Position numbers and translations under genes: made by a program. Under the pieces are notes generated by a model that saw only the letters and a program-made list of their open reading frames with translations, ran no database searches and was not told the DNA's origin. DNA of 64,000 nt from the IMG/VR virus record IMGVR_UViG_3300031951_000093, positions 1-64,000 of that record; one strand, given 5' to 3'. This DNA is from a virus. Shown here in pieces: positions 55,165 to 61,900 of the stretch. Each line of letters begins with the position of its first letter. The first letter of the stretch is position 1.

Positions 55165-55392
55165 TCAACCTGCGTCAGTTAAGTCGATCCCTACGATTCT
55201 CATGTTGTCGCGCTTCATGCCGATCTGCTCCATTTCGTTAAGTGCATTCATTGCAGACTGCCAGGAATCAAATAGCAGGTCATTAGGGCTAAACGCCTGA
55301 AGGTAGTCGGTTGCCCCTGAATTACGATCCAGCCACACACCATTGTGGCGGTACTGCAGCTCAAAGCGTTCCTCGGATTGAATGGTGGTCAT
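55165..55392 (-). CDS. small hypothetical protein against the late strand
   Basis: A 75-aa soluble protein (MTTIQSEERF start at 55392) with its own terminator. It is one of few minus-strand genes inside the late plus-strand region, so it is likely expressed at another time. Function unknown. Confidence 0.5.
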   Translation of the reverse strand: MTTIQSEERFELQYRHNGVWLDRNSGATDYLQAFSPNDLLFDSWQSAMNALNEMEQIGMKRDNMRIVGIDLTDAG

Positions 55393-55453
55393 TGGGTTCA
55401 ATGCAGTGGATGGGTCTCCCCACGACCAAATAATACACCATCATCCCATGGCC

Positions 55454-55464
55454 CCGGAAAAATG
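55454..55464 (+). promoter_or_regulatory. degenerate late motif (CCGGAAAAATG)
   Basis: A weaker match lying 51 bases before the head morphogenesis start. It is listed because of position, not sequence strength. Confidence 0.3.
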
Positions 55465-55504
55465 AAACAAGCTGTAACATAGGCAGATCAACCGCCGATA
55501 ACCC

Positions 55505-57400
55505 ATGGCAACCATAGGCGACCAACAGCTAGCACTATCTGACGATTATGCCGAAGCATTAGATATGCTAAGCAATCGTGCGGTTGATAATACCAAAGCG
55601 GCCTTAGTGCGATCACTTAAGCGTACCTTAAAAGATCTGCGCCGATACTATTCAGATTTCATTGATCCTGAGCTGAAAAAATATCAATCAGCCGATGGCA
55701 AGATGCGTCGCCCAATGTCATATTCTATCGCTGATAGTAATGCCAAAATGGTTAAGCTTCTTCAGATTGCGCAAGAATACTTTCCAGAGCAAGAATTGAA
55801 TCGTATCACAGCACAATATAAGAAAGATTTTGGCGAAGCCGTACAGCTTGGCGGTGATTTGGGTAAAGAATTGGCGCAATTAGTTGATTCTGATGGCAAA
55901 GGGAATAGCATGTTTGTTGGCGCCAGTAAAGAAGCTGTGATCGGCGCCGCTAACACAGCATCAGCTTATATCAGGCGCGAAGTTGAAACTTTTCGTGATG
56001 ATATTGCACGCATTGTGCAGGATGGTATTGGACGCGGGAAAAGCTCTAAAGCATTAGAGAAAGATATAAGAGTTGCACTATTGGGTGCAAAGGATCCAAA
56101 TAATATCACACCTAAATTAGGTCTTCTTCGCCGGGCTGAATTGATTGCAAGATCTGAGCTTGCTAATGCTTATACTGGTGCGCAAAAAGCAGCCGCAGCG
56201 CGTAATGGGTATAAGTATGGGAGGTTTATTACAACACAAGATGAAAGGACTTGTCCGTATTGCGCATCTAGGCATGGTAAGATATATTTGTTAAGTGAAA
56301 TGACTGGAACTTTGCACCCTAGATGCGTCTTGGGTGATACAAAGGTTTCCCCTGGGCCTTTCTCTGCGGTTATGCGCGGCTGGTACCGGGGCAACATCGT
56401 AACCATAAGACTTGATGATGGGAGCAGCCAATCCGTCACCGGCCATCACCCAGTGTTGACGACTGATGGAATCAAGCCCGCTTGCGCTCTCAGCAAGGGT
56501 GATAATTTGATTGGTGATCGCATTAATATCCTCTCTGATTCCTGCTCTGAACCAGACTTCCACCAGGTGCCAGCCTGCGCCGAGAACATATTTGCGGCGC
56601 TTGTTCAATCTGGCGCCATGCCTGCCGTAAGCGTGCCAGTTTCCCCCTTGGATCTCCACGGCGATGGAGTGTGTATTGATGGCAAGATCGAGATTGTAAG
56701 GTCCACAAGCCTTCTCGAAGGTTACTGGAAAACCGCGACAGGCAAGAATGCTGGCGAGGGCAATAGCGCGAGTCGATACATGGCTTTTAGACAGTTCTCT
56801 ACCTTGCGCCTGCCTGATCTGACGATCCTCGGGCTGGGGGGTGCCGCGTGTGGCAGCATGAGCATTCTGAGTGAGGCGCAATCTGTCCTCGCGGGAGGAT
56901 TGAGCCATGCGGAGATACATAGAATCACTACGTCCGCGTGGCGTAATCCCTCGCTCACGCAACCTGTTGTCAATGACACTTCGACTAACAAAAAATTGCT
57001 CGGCAAGTGCTTTGACGCTTTTCCCGGACTCGTACAGACTCACAATATCATCGACATTCAGATGAGCGAATTTTCTGGTCATGTTTACAGTTTTGAAACA
57101 TTTTGTGGCTACTATTATACAGGATCCCAGTCAAGGATCGTTAACCAAAATTGCCGATGCAGCCTATCTCCAGTTTCTGATCTTGCAGTAGAAGAAACTG
57201 ATCCCGAATTGCGCCGTGAATTATTAAGGGAAGACTTTTGGGAGAAGGAACGGAATAATGTATGGAAAAAGTTTGCCGATACTAAAGAATGGCCATTTGA
57301 AAAGGCTTCTAAAGTATTAGAAGATCACCTTAAAAAGCCATCTGCCAGTGAGAAACGGCTTTATCCTGACATCAAGGAAGCTCCTAAGCCGGTTGCTTGA
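55505..57400 (+). CDS. head morphogenesis protein (SPP1 gp7/Mu gpF type) with intein
   Basis: The 631-aa precursor has extein residues 1-273 and 550-631. The extein carries the Mu gpF domain: RRAELIARSELANAYTGAQ, TTQDERTCPYCASRHG and, after splicing, LHPR-CRCSLSPV. An intein of 276 residues (274-549) interrupts this motif at the conserved Cys. Spliced protein would be 355 aa, normal for the family. It acts in early head assembly with the portal. No Shine-Dalgarno sequence is visible. If splicing failed the domain would be broken, so activity of the intein is expected. Confidence 0.88.
   Translation: MATIGDQQLALSDDYAEALDMLSNRAVDNTKAALVRSLKRTLKDLRRYYSDFIDPELKKYQSADGKMRRPMSYSIADSNAKMVKLLQIAQEYFPEQELNRITAQYKKDFGEAVQLGGDLGKELAQLVDSDGKGNSMFVGASKEAVIGAANTASAYIRREVETFRDDIARIVQDGIGRGKSSKALEKDIRVALLGAKDPNNITPKLGLLRRAELIARSELANAYTGAQKAAAARNGYKYGRFITTQDERTCPYCASRHGKIYLLSEMTGTLHPRCVLGDTKVSPGPFSAVMRGWYRGNIVTIRLDDGSSQSVTGHHPVLTTDGIKPACALSKGDNLIGDRINILSDSCSEPDFHQVPACAENIFAALVQSGAMPAVSVPVSPLDLHGDGVCIDGKIEIVRSTSLLEGYWKTATGKNAGEGNSASRYMAFRQFSTLRLPDLTILGLGGAACGSMSILSEAQSVLAGGLSHAEIHRITTSAWRNPSLTQPVVNDTSTNKKLLGKCFDAFPGLVQTHNIIDIQMSEFSGHVYSFETFCGYYYTGSQSRIVNQNCRCSLSPVSDLAVEETDPELRRELLREDFWEKERNNVWKKFADTKEWPFEKASKVLEDHLKKPSASEKRLYPDIKEAPKPVA
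56291..57082 (-). CDS. Vsr-like (EDxHD-type) homing endonuclease antisense to the intein
   Basis: The 263-aa frame has an N-terminal helix-turn-helix (about residues 10-46: DDIVSLYESGKSVKALAEQF then VSRSVIDNRLRERG) and a PD-(D/E)XK/Vsr-type nuclease core. The core includes YNLDLAINTHSIAVEIQGG (Asp132, Glu143), NWH (His150), and KRRKYVLGAGWHLVEVWF (about 161-178). It lies wholly on the strand opposite to the intein coding region, which has an open frame on both strands. The last about 65 residues and stop run into the antisense of the N-terminal splicing blocks and extein. It would cut intein-free alleles and so spread the intein. Confidence 0.8.
   Translation of the reverse strand: MTRKFAHLNVDDIVSLYESGKSVKALAEQFFVSRSVIDNRLRERGITPRGRSDSMYLRMAQSSREDRLRLTQNAHAATRGTPQPEDRQIRQAQGRELSKSHVSTRAIALASILACRGFPVTFEKACGPYNLDLAINTHSIAVEIQGGNWHAYGRHGARLNKRRKYVLGAGWHLVEVWFRAGIREDINAITNQIITLAESASGLDSISRQHWVMAGDGLAAPIIKSYGYDVAPVPAAHNRRERPRGNLCITQDASRVQSSSHFT
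56324..57151 (+). mobile_element. intein in the head morphogenesis gene
   Basis: Sense splicing motifs: Cys274 start in CVLGDTKV (block A), VTGHHPVLTTDG (block B with T-x-x-H), SGHVYSFETFCGYYYTG (block F) and IVNQN-C (block G). The usual penultimate His of block G is Gln here. Between blocks B and F there is no LAGLIDADG or HNH motif in the sense frame; instead the antisense strand encodes the endonuclease. Confidence 0.85.
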
Positions 57401-57450
57401 TTGTTGCGGTTTGTTACGGTGGGACACTGATGAGCTGCTTGTGTTGTATG
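57399..57450 (+). promoter_or_regulatory. promoter box before the 57499 gene
   Basis: GATTGTTGCGGTTTGTTACGG, then GTATGGTATGAAT about 28 bases later, copy the early box and -10 spacing inside the late region. A CTAG-containing hairpin (AATGCTAG/CTAGCATT) lies in the leader instead of the AGAGAT hairpin. Confidence 0.55.
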
Positions 57451-57498
57451 GTATGAATGCTAGAGCAATCCAGCGCTAGCATTGCGTTCCCTTAACCC

Positions 57499-57828
57499 AT
57501 GACTGCTCAATTCAATTTAGAGTCTGTAGTAATCGAAGATACTCAATACATTCGAGCTGACCTTTGTCAGCAACGAGCAACGGGCAATCGCGCTGTTGTT
57601 GTTGTCGATCGAGGGTGGATCTTTGCTGGTAACGTGCAGAGAACAGAGGCTGAGATTACATTGTCTCAAGTTGTGCATGTTTTCAAATGGTCAAGCATTG
57701 GATTTGACGGCATGATTGCAAATCCAAAATCTGACAACGTTGATTTGCGCAAAATGAATCAGGAAGTCAAGATACCGCTTGCATCCGTGATTTTTGCCAT
57801 TCCAGTTGATGACGACTGGGGGATTTGA
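57499..57828 (+). CDS. DUF6948-like hypothetical protein
   Basis: The 109-aa beta-rich protein has AVVVVDRGWIFAGNV near residues 31-45, a strand with FKWSSIGFDGM and a closing PLASVIFAIPV. The pattern of an uncharacterised phage family (DUF6948) that often precedes Gly-rich repeat proteins fits, but weakly. It has an early-type promoter. Confidence 0.55.
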   Translation: MTAQFNLESVVIEDTQYIRADLCQQRATGNRAVVVVDRGWIFAGNVQRTEAEITLSQVVHVFKWSSIGFDGMIANPKSDNVDLRKMNQEVKIPLASVIFAIPVDDDWGI

Positions 57829-57891
57829 TTGGTTTGTTTCAGGATGCACAATCTCGCGCATCCTAAATTCCACCTATTAACAAAAGGTTTT

Positions 57892-58194
57892 ATGCCTGAT
57901 TCTGCATTCCTGCCGGTTGGCAATGGCAATGGCAATGGCTATGGCGATGGCTATGGCGATGGCAATGGTAATGGCGATGGCTATGGCTATGGCAATGGCT
58001 ATGGCAATGGCTATGGCTATGGCTATGGCTATGGCGATGGATATGGCAATGGCTATGGCTATGGCTATGGCTATGGCGATGGATATGGCTATGGCTATGG
58101 CTATGGATATGGCAATGGCTATGGCGATAGCAATGGCTATGGCTATGGCTATGGCGATGGCTATGGAACACCATCTATTAGGATTAGAAAATGA
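57892..58194 (+). CDS. Gly-Tyr-Asn-Asp repeat protein
   Basis: The 100-aa protein is MPDSAFLPV followed by about 40 dipeptide units Gly-Tyr, Gly-Asn or Gly-Asp and a short TPSIRIRK tail. It is low complexity and without a fold. Such proteins are seen next to DUF6948 in other phages. Sticky surface, phase-separating or metal-binding roles are speculation. Its stop overlaps the next start. Confidence 0.65.
   Translation: MPDSAFLPVGNGNGNGYGDGYGDGNGNGDGYGYGNGYGNGYGYGYGYGDGYGNGYGYGYGYGDGYGYGYGYGYGNGYGDSNGYGYGYGDGYGTPSIRIRK
57919..58167 (+). repeat. hexanucleotide array (GGCNATGGNNAT-type)
   Basis: About 40 units of GGC or GGA followed by TAT, AAT or GAT run without interruption. On the opposite strand the same array reads as a false His-Ser repeat frame. 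Slippage would change length in steps that keep the frame. Confidence 0.9.
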
Positions 58195-58430
58195 AGGTCA
58201 AAGAATTGGCTAAATGGCTTGCATCCTTTGAGGATCAAGACGCTGAAGTGGAAGTGATAAGCCATTTACGCGGAAGCAGTTATTATGATCAAGGCGGCAC
58301 TGCAACCACAGTGCCATTAGACGTAGAAAAGCACATAACCTATACTGACTTGCGCGGCAATCCATTTATTGAGGAAGGCTGTTCATATCATGGATTACGT
58401 ACGCTACTGATGGGCGAATTGGACGCCTAA
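58191..58430 (+). CDS. hypothetical protein (79 aa)
   Basis: A 79-aa protein that starts MKVKELAKWLASFEDQDAEVEV, a helix followed by a strand, as in a common small phage family (KVxELxxxLxxxxDDAEVxV). ATGA overlap with the repeat protein. Confidence 0.6.
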   Translation: MKVKELAKWLASFEDQDAEVEVISHLRGSSYYDQGGTATTVPLDVEKHITYTDLRGNPFIEEGCSYHGLRTLLMGELDA

Positions 58431-58458
58431 AACCAAACTCATTCTACCGAGCATCATC

Positions 58459-58638
58459 ATGATTGGATTTACAGCAAAAGAAAAAGCAACTATAAAAATG
58501 TATGGGAAAAGAGCGACGATTATCGGCAGGCTCGCATGTCCCGTGATCGGAGTGTTTGCCTTTTTTGCGCCAGGCCTTGCCACATACCTGATTGTAAAGA
58601 TAATCAGGGAGAATCCAGAGCATTTTGTGAGTGATTAA
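58459..58638 (+). CDS. small membrane protein (59 aa)
   Basis: A 59-aa protein with a basic N-terminus and one or two membrane segments (about residues 20-47). Function unknown. Confidence 0.45.
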   Translation: MIGFTAKEKATIKMYGKRATIIGRLACPVIGVFAFFAPGLATYLIVKIIRENPEHFVSD

Positions 58639-58643
58639 ACGTC

Positions 58644-58654
58644 AGGGGAAAATA
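58644..58654 (+). promoter_or_regulatory. late motif copy (AGGGGAAAATA)
   Basis: A variant copy lying 31 bases before the ATG at 58675. Confidence 0.45.
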
Positions 58655-58674
58655 ACAACAACCGCCTCTGCCAC

Positions 58675-58854
58675 ATGGCAAAATCCAAAAAACAAAAAGC
58701 CAGCGCCAAAAAGGTCTCCTCCGTCATGCACGAATGGAAGACCGGTGCGCTTCATAGTGGCAAGGGCGGTCCTGTTGTAACCAGTCGCCAACAAGCCATT
58801 GCGATTGCATTATCACAAGGCCGAAAAGCGGCAAAGGGGAAGAAGAAAAAATAG
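58675..58854 (+). CDS. DUF6496-like small basic protein
   Basis: The 59-aa protein has VMHEWKTGALHSGKGGPVV, then TSRQQAIAIALSQG and a Lys-rich tail. This is the pattern of a small phage-associated basic family (MHEWKxGxLxSGSGxxVxxRKQAIAIALS). Probably virion-associated or nucleic-acid-binding. It has a late motif before and after it. Confidence 0.75.
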   Translation: MAKSKKQKASAKKVSSVMHEWKTGALHSGKGGPVVTSRQQAIAIALSQGRKAAKGKKKK

Positions 58855-58865
58855 CGGGAAAACTG
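58855..58865 (+). promoter_or_regulatory. late motif copy (CGGGAAAACTG)
   Basis: Begins at the base after the stop of the 58675 gene, 32 bases before the next ATG. Confidence 0.6.
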
Positions 58866-58886
58866 AGGAAGCCATCTTTCTCCCTC

Positions 58887-59057
58887 ATGATGTACGCCAA
58901 AAAGCCTGCAAAACCAAGCAAGAAAGGTGGCAGCAAGCCCAAAGGCGGAGGCAAACCCAAAGGTGGTGGCAGCAAAAAGACTCCCTCCAAGCCGAAGCCT
59001 AAAAAGCCCAGCGGTGGTAGCATGTTCCCTGATTACAATAGCATTAAAGTTGCTTAA
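58887..59057 (+). CDS. small Lys-Gly-Pro-rich protein
   Basis: The 56-aa product is mostly Lys, Gly, Pro and Ser repeats (GGSKPKGGGKPKGGG) with a short end MFPDYNSIKVA. It is strongly basic and disordered. A condensing or packaging accessory role is possible. ATG at 58887 or 58890. Confidence 0.5.
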   Translation: MMYAKKPAKPSKKGGSKPKGGGKPKGGGSKKTPSKPKPKKPSGGSMFPDYNSIKVA

Positions 59058-59060
59058 TCA

Positions 59061-59288
59061 ATGAACAGAACACCTACGTTAAGAATTATTCAAGCGATTG
59101 CTGTTTGTGTTGCTAGTCGCAATGCTGAAGGTGCAATGCAAGGTCTGCGCGTATTGCTAGACCTTGCAGATGAAGATGATGCGGAAAAGATGATTCGACT
59201 ATTGTTGGGTCATCTATCTGCAGGTGATCGCTTTTGGCTCGGCACAATTAATGGCGAGCGCAAAAAACAGGATCTTGCAGTGATCTAA
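59061..59288 (+). CDS. hypothetical helical protein (75 aa)
   Basis: A 75-aa helical protein with Leu-rich helices and an acidic turn (LADEDDAEKM). Two bases separate it from the next gene. No family is recognised. Confidence 0.5.
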   Translation: MNRTPTLRIIQAIAVCVASRNAEGAMQGLRVLLDLADEDDAEKMIRLLLGHLSAGDRFWLGTINGERKKQDLAVI

Positions 59289-59289
59289 A

Positions 59290-59796
59290 ATGTTGGTTCA
59301 ACTTCCTGATTTAGATAGTTCCTGGCGGCAAACTAGCACGATTAATGATCGTGAACTGATTAGGACATATCTAAATTATCCAGCATCAGAGGCTAGTCTT
59401 ACGCTAATCATTCAGCAGATGAATAGCGTATCTTCCGTATCACCTGAAACGGTTGAGCGTATTCAAGGCTGGCTAGATGAGATCATCGAACTAGAGGAAG
59501 TGCAGGCCGATGCGGTTGCTGATGGCACCGCACATCTTGGCAATGTAAAGGAATATGAAGGCGTGATTCCAGGCACCAGCCCAACACGGGATCAGCAGCT
59601 CAGTCAGGCCGGCAAGCTGGCATGGGATACCAGCGTGCTAAAGGCCCGCTATTCGTTTGACGGAAGCGCTCGAAGCACCGCTCAGGGCCAGCGTGATGAA
59701 CGGCGCGGAATGCTGGTATCACGCATCTCACAGGCTGTTGGCATCCCATATAACAGCCATGGCGGATATGGTAGCGCGACACTGATTAGAGGATGA
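59290..59796 (+). CDS. putative head-tail connector or completion protein
   Basis: The 168-aa protein has helical N- and middle parts and ends with an Arg, Gly-rich segment: RRGMLVSRISQAVGIPYNSHGGYG. That end is duplicated downstream at 60189. The size and place between head morphogenesis and neck genes suggest a connector. No family is firmly recognised. Confidence 0.45.
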   Translation: MLVQLPDLDSSWRQTSTINDRELIRTYLNYPASEASLTLIIQQMNSVSSVSPETVERIQGWLDEIIELEEVQADAVADGTAHLGNVKEYEGVIPGTSPTRDQQLSQAGKLAWDTSVLKARYSFDGSARSTAQGQRDERRGMLVSRISQAVGIPYNSHGGYGSATLIRG

Positions 59797-60184
59797 TTTT
59801 TCCTCCTGCAGAAAGGATAGCGCTTTTGACATCATCTAAGGCGTCTTTTTTAACCTCAACAATGATTAAGGTGTATTGCCGTTTCTTGCGCCATAGCTTA
59901 ATCTGTGCGCCAAGACTTCTAATGTAATTACCAACGCTATTTAACACAGACCCGCTAGATACAACTAGACTTGCATTAGGTGGTAAATTCTTGAATTCAT
60001 CATCTAGGTCGCTTATTTCAATGCCATCTAACTCAAGTAATATGTCCTCCATATAATTTTTACCCCAGAACTGATCATCAGCAATAAAAGCCTGCCATTC
60101 GCTTTTGGAGATTTTCATGATTCACTGGGAAGCAGAGAGATTGTAACACTATTGGAGGTGTTAGGCTTAACGCACATTTTTAAA
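59695..60184. repeat. segmental duplication, copy 1
   Basis: About 490 bases holding the last 34 codons of the 59290 gene and the whole minus-strand gene 59786-60118 with its upstream region. Copy 2 begins at 60189. The ends are near identical while the middle of the minus-strand gene has diverged. Confidence 0.8.
59786..60118 (-). CDS. duplicated minus-strand protein, copy A
   Basis: A 110-aa protein starting MKISKSEWQAF and ending KKDALDDVKSAILSAGGKIIL. The start and end are shared with copy B, while the central beta part is different. It looks like a two-part fold with a conserved helical end that resembles the ribosomal L7/L12 C-terminal fold pattern (VKxAxLxAGGKIxL). The stop overlaps the plus-strand connector gene. 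Function unknown. Confidence 0.55.
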   Translation of the reverse strand: MKISKSEWQAFIADDQFWGKNYMEDILLELDGIEISDLDDEFKNLPPNASLVVSSGSVLNSVGNYIRSLGAQIKLWRKKRQYTLIIVEVKKDALDDVKSAILSAGGKIIL

Positions 60185-60188
60185 GCGC

Positions 60189-60290
60189 GATGAACGGCGC
60201 GGAATGCTGGTATCACGCATCTCACAGGCTGTTGGCATCCCATATAACAGCCATGGCGGATATGGTGGCGCGACACTGATCAGAGGATGA
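60189..60290 (+). pseudogene. orphan 3' fragment of the 59290 gene
   Basis: DERRGMLVSRISQAVG and the following Gly-rich end with stop are copied here without the front of the gene. Only one or two residues differ from the parent. It was carried along in the segmental duplication. Confidence 0.75.
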
Positions 60291-60621
60291 TCTTTCCTCC
60301 TGCAGAAAGGATGGCGCTTTTGACATCATCTAAGGCGTCTTTTTCAGCTTCAACCAGAAACGTTGAATGGCTTGTTTTTTTGCGCCATATATTAATTTGC
60401 GAATTAATTGATCGAACACGCTTGCCGGTATAGTCATTTCCTATAAAGCCGCTAACGGTAATTTTTGCACTAAGAGGCAGGTCGTCAAAATCCTCGCTTG
60501 TATCATCTTTTATTTCTTCTCCTTCATGTTCTATTTTGACGGACATGAAGTGTCTTGCGCAAAGGTCGTAAAGATGATCGCTATAACGAAAATCAAGCCA
60601 TTCTTTTTTGGAGATTTTCAT
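60280..60621 (-). CDS. duplicated minus-strand protein, copy B
   Basis: A 113-aa protein sharing MKISKKEWLDF and the last 20 residues with copy A. The middle is strongly diverged, with a FDDLPLSAKITVSG segment aligned to FKNLPPNASLVVSS of copy A. Its ATG overlaps the stop of the upstream gene 60618. Confidence 0.55.
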   Translation of the reverse strand: MKISKKEWLDFRYSDHLYDLCARHFMSVKIEHEGEEIKDDTSEDFDDLPLSAKITVSGFIGNDYTGKRVRSINSQINIWRKKTSHSTFLVEAEKDALDDVKSAILSAGGKIIL

Positions 60622-60938
60622 GATTCACTGGGAAGCAGAGAGATTGTAACACTATTGGAGGTGTTGGGCTTAACGCACATTTTTAAGCTGTCATACAAAG
60701 TTCCTTTGTGAACCACACAATCAATTGATCTTACCTCAATAGATGCCGCTTTTTTGTCGATGGAGACTTCAAATGCAGTTTGATCACCAACAACAAATCG
60801 CACAAATTTAACACCATCAAGAACTTTAACGTTTTGCGTTAAGGTATGACCGGTTTCAATGCGCATGGCCAGGGGGATTAGATCAGTGACAGATCCTATC
60901 GTAAACCATCGCGGCCAACCCTCTGATGATTGCAACAA
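60618..60938 (-). CDS. hypothetical protein (106 aa), first of the minus-strand pair
   Basis: A TTG at 60938 opens 106 codons; an in-frame ATG at 60866 would give 82. The product is beta-rich. Its stop overlaps the start of copy B (ATGA), so they are coupled. The TTG lies 12 bases from the late motif of the plus strand, making a divergent start region. Confidence 0.45.
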   Translation of the reverse strand: MLQSSEGWPRWFTIGSVTDLIPLAMRIETGHTLTQNVKVLDGVKFVRFVVGDQTAFEVSIDKKAASIEVRSIDCVVHKGTLYDSLKMCVKPNTSNSVTISLLPSES

Positions 60939-60949
60939 AATGAAACAAT

Positions 60950-60960
60950 CGGGAAAGCTA
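60950..60960 (+). promoter_or_regulatory. late motif copy (CGGGAAAGCTA)
   Basis: Lies 33 bases before the ATG at 60983. The 33 bases between are identical to those at 61868-61900, so promoter and leader were duplicated with the gene. Confidence 0.6.
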
Positions 60961-60982
60961 CAGTATGTAACCCAATCTTCTC

Positions 60983-61867
60983 ATGCCACGCGGTCGCCGC
61001 CGTACTCAATACGTTAGGGACAACTCTGGTCGCTTCGCCTCGACTCCCGGAGGCGGCCCGTCCAAATCATCGCCAGCAGCCGTCAGGAAGGCCGCTAAGG
61101 CCGCTACGCTGAAGGGCGGCAGCCTGGCCGCTCGGACGAGTCTCAAGCGGTCCAAGGCTAAAATGGCAAGCATAGACAAGGCTGATCAGAGTCTTAAGAC
61201 TTCACTCTCCAAGCGAGCGCAAAAAGGAGCAGTAACTCGCAGTCAAAAAGCCGCTCGTGCCGCGATCAAATCCAGTCGCAAGCGTATTGAACCAACAAGC
61301 GCAACGCTAAAGCGAAACAGGACGGTAAAAGGATTGCTTTTGGTTGGCATAAAAAGAAAAACTAAGTTGATCAAAGAGCTAACCGCTGCAAAAGAAAAGA
61401 GGCAACAAGAGAAAAAAACCGCCGCTAAAGTTAGCGCTGCAATCAAGAAAGGGCCTGTACCGTCAAAATTAAAATCAAAGACAGCGCCACCACCCCCTCC
61501 GCCGTCAATATCTAAAAAGTCAAACGATGGCGAACCTGTATTAGTCCAAAAAGAATCTAAAGCCCCTGGATACAAAATACCAAAACCCCCTGCTGGATAT
61601 AAAGCATCAGAATCGCCTAGCAAGACGCCATCCAAGGGACGGAGAATGGAGGCACGCATTTCTACTATTAGAACAAACCGATTAAGGAAAGATGGATCGC
61701 CAGATCGACAATGGAAAGCGTATCAAACCGAAAAGCGAGCGGCAGAATTCTTGAGAGCTGCCGCTAGATTTGCCGAGCGAAAGGGTATTAGCCTAGATCA
61801 GGCATTGCGAAGCGGCCCAAAAAATAGCACGGCAAAAAGCAGGAAAAAGAAAAGAAATAGGTCTTAA
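60983..61867 (+). CDS. basic DNA-binding-like protein, paralogue 2
   Basis: The 294-aa protein shares the N-terminal module (RTQYVRDNSGRFASTPGGG, AVRKAAKAATLKGGSLAARTSLKRS, SLSKRAQKGAVTR) with paralogues 1 and 3. The middle has Lys/Ala helices, then a run of prolines (about residues 165-175) and a Pro/Lys segment. It ends in a helix and a Lys-rich tail. Very basic. A role as an internal head or DNA-compacting protein is inferred from charge and place. Confidence 0.65.
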   Translation: MPRGRRRTQYVRDNSGRFASTPGGGPSKSSPAAVRKAAKAATLKGGSLAARTSLKRSKAKMASIDKADQSLKTSLSKRAQKGAVTRSQKAARAAIKSSRKRIEPTSATLKRNRTVKGLLLVGIKRKTKLIKELTAAKEKRQQEKKTAAKVSAAIKKGPVPSKLKSKTAPPPPPPSISKKSNDGEPVLVQKESKAPGYKIPKPPAGYKASESPSKTPSKGRRMEARISTIRTNRLRKDGSPDRQWKAYQTEKRAAEFLRAAARFAERKGISLDQALRSGPKNSTAKSRKKKRNRS

Positions 61868-61878
61868 CGGGAAAGCTA
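61868..61878 (+). promoter_or_regulatory. late motif copy (CGGGAAAGCTA)
   Basis: Second copy of the duplicated motif and leader, starting two bases after the previous stop codon and 33 bases before the ATG at 61901. Confidence 0.6.
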
Positions 61879-61900
61879 CAGTATGTAACCCAATCTTCTC

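Larger units (their letters stand above)
60189..60687. repeat. segmental duplication, copy 2
   Basis: This copy starts with the gene fragment at 60189, contains the minus-strand gene 60280-60621 and ends in TTAACGCACATTTTTAA, as does copy 1. The offset is 494 bases at the left end and 503 at the right because the internal genes differ in length. Confidence 0.8.

Noticed and set aside
57890-58174. Minus-strand His-Ser repeat protein
   Set aside because: It is the complement of the hexamer array and has no independent start signal; the plus-strand Gly-repeat gene explains it.
1114-61878. T4-type late promoters (TATAAATA) for virion genes
   Set aside because: No such octamer precedes the late genes consistently; the CGGGAAAACTA motif does.
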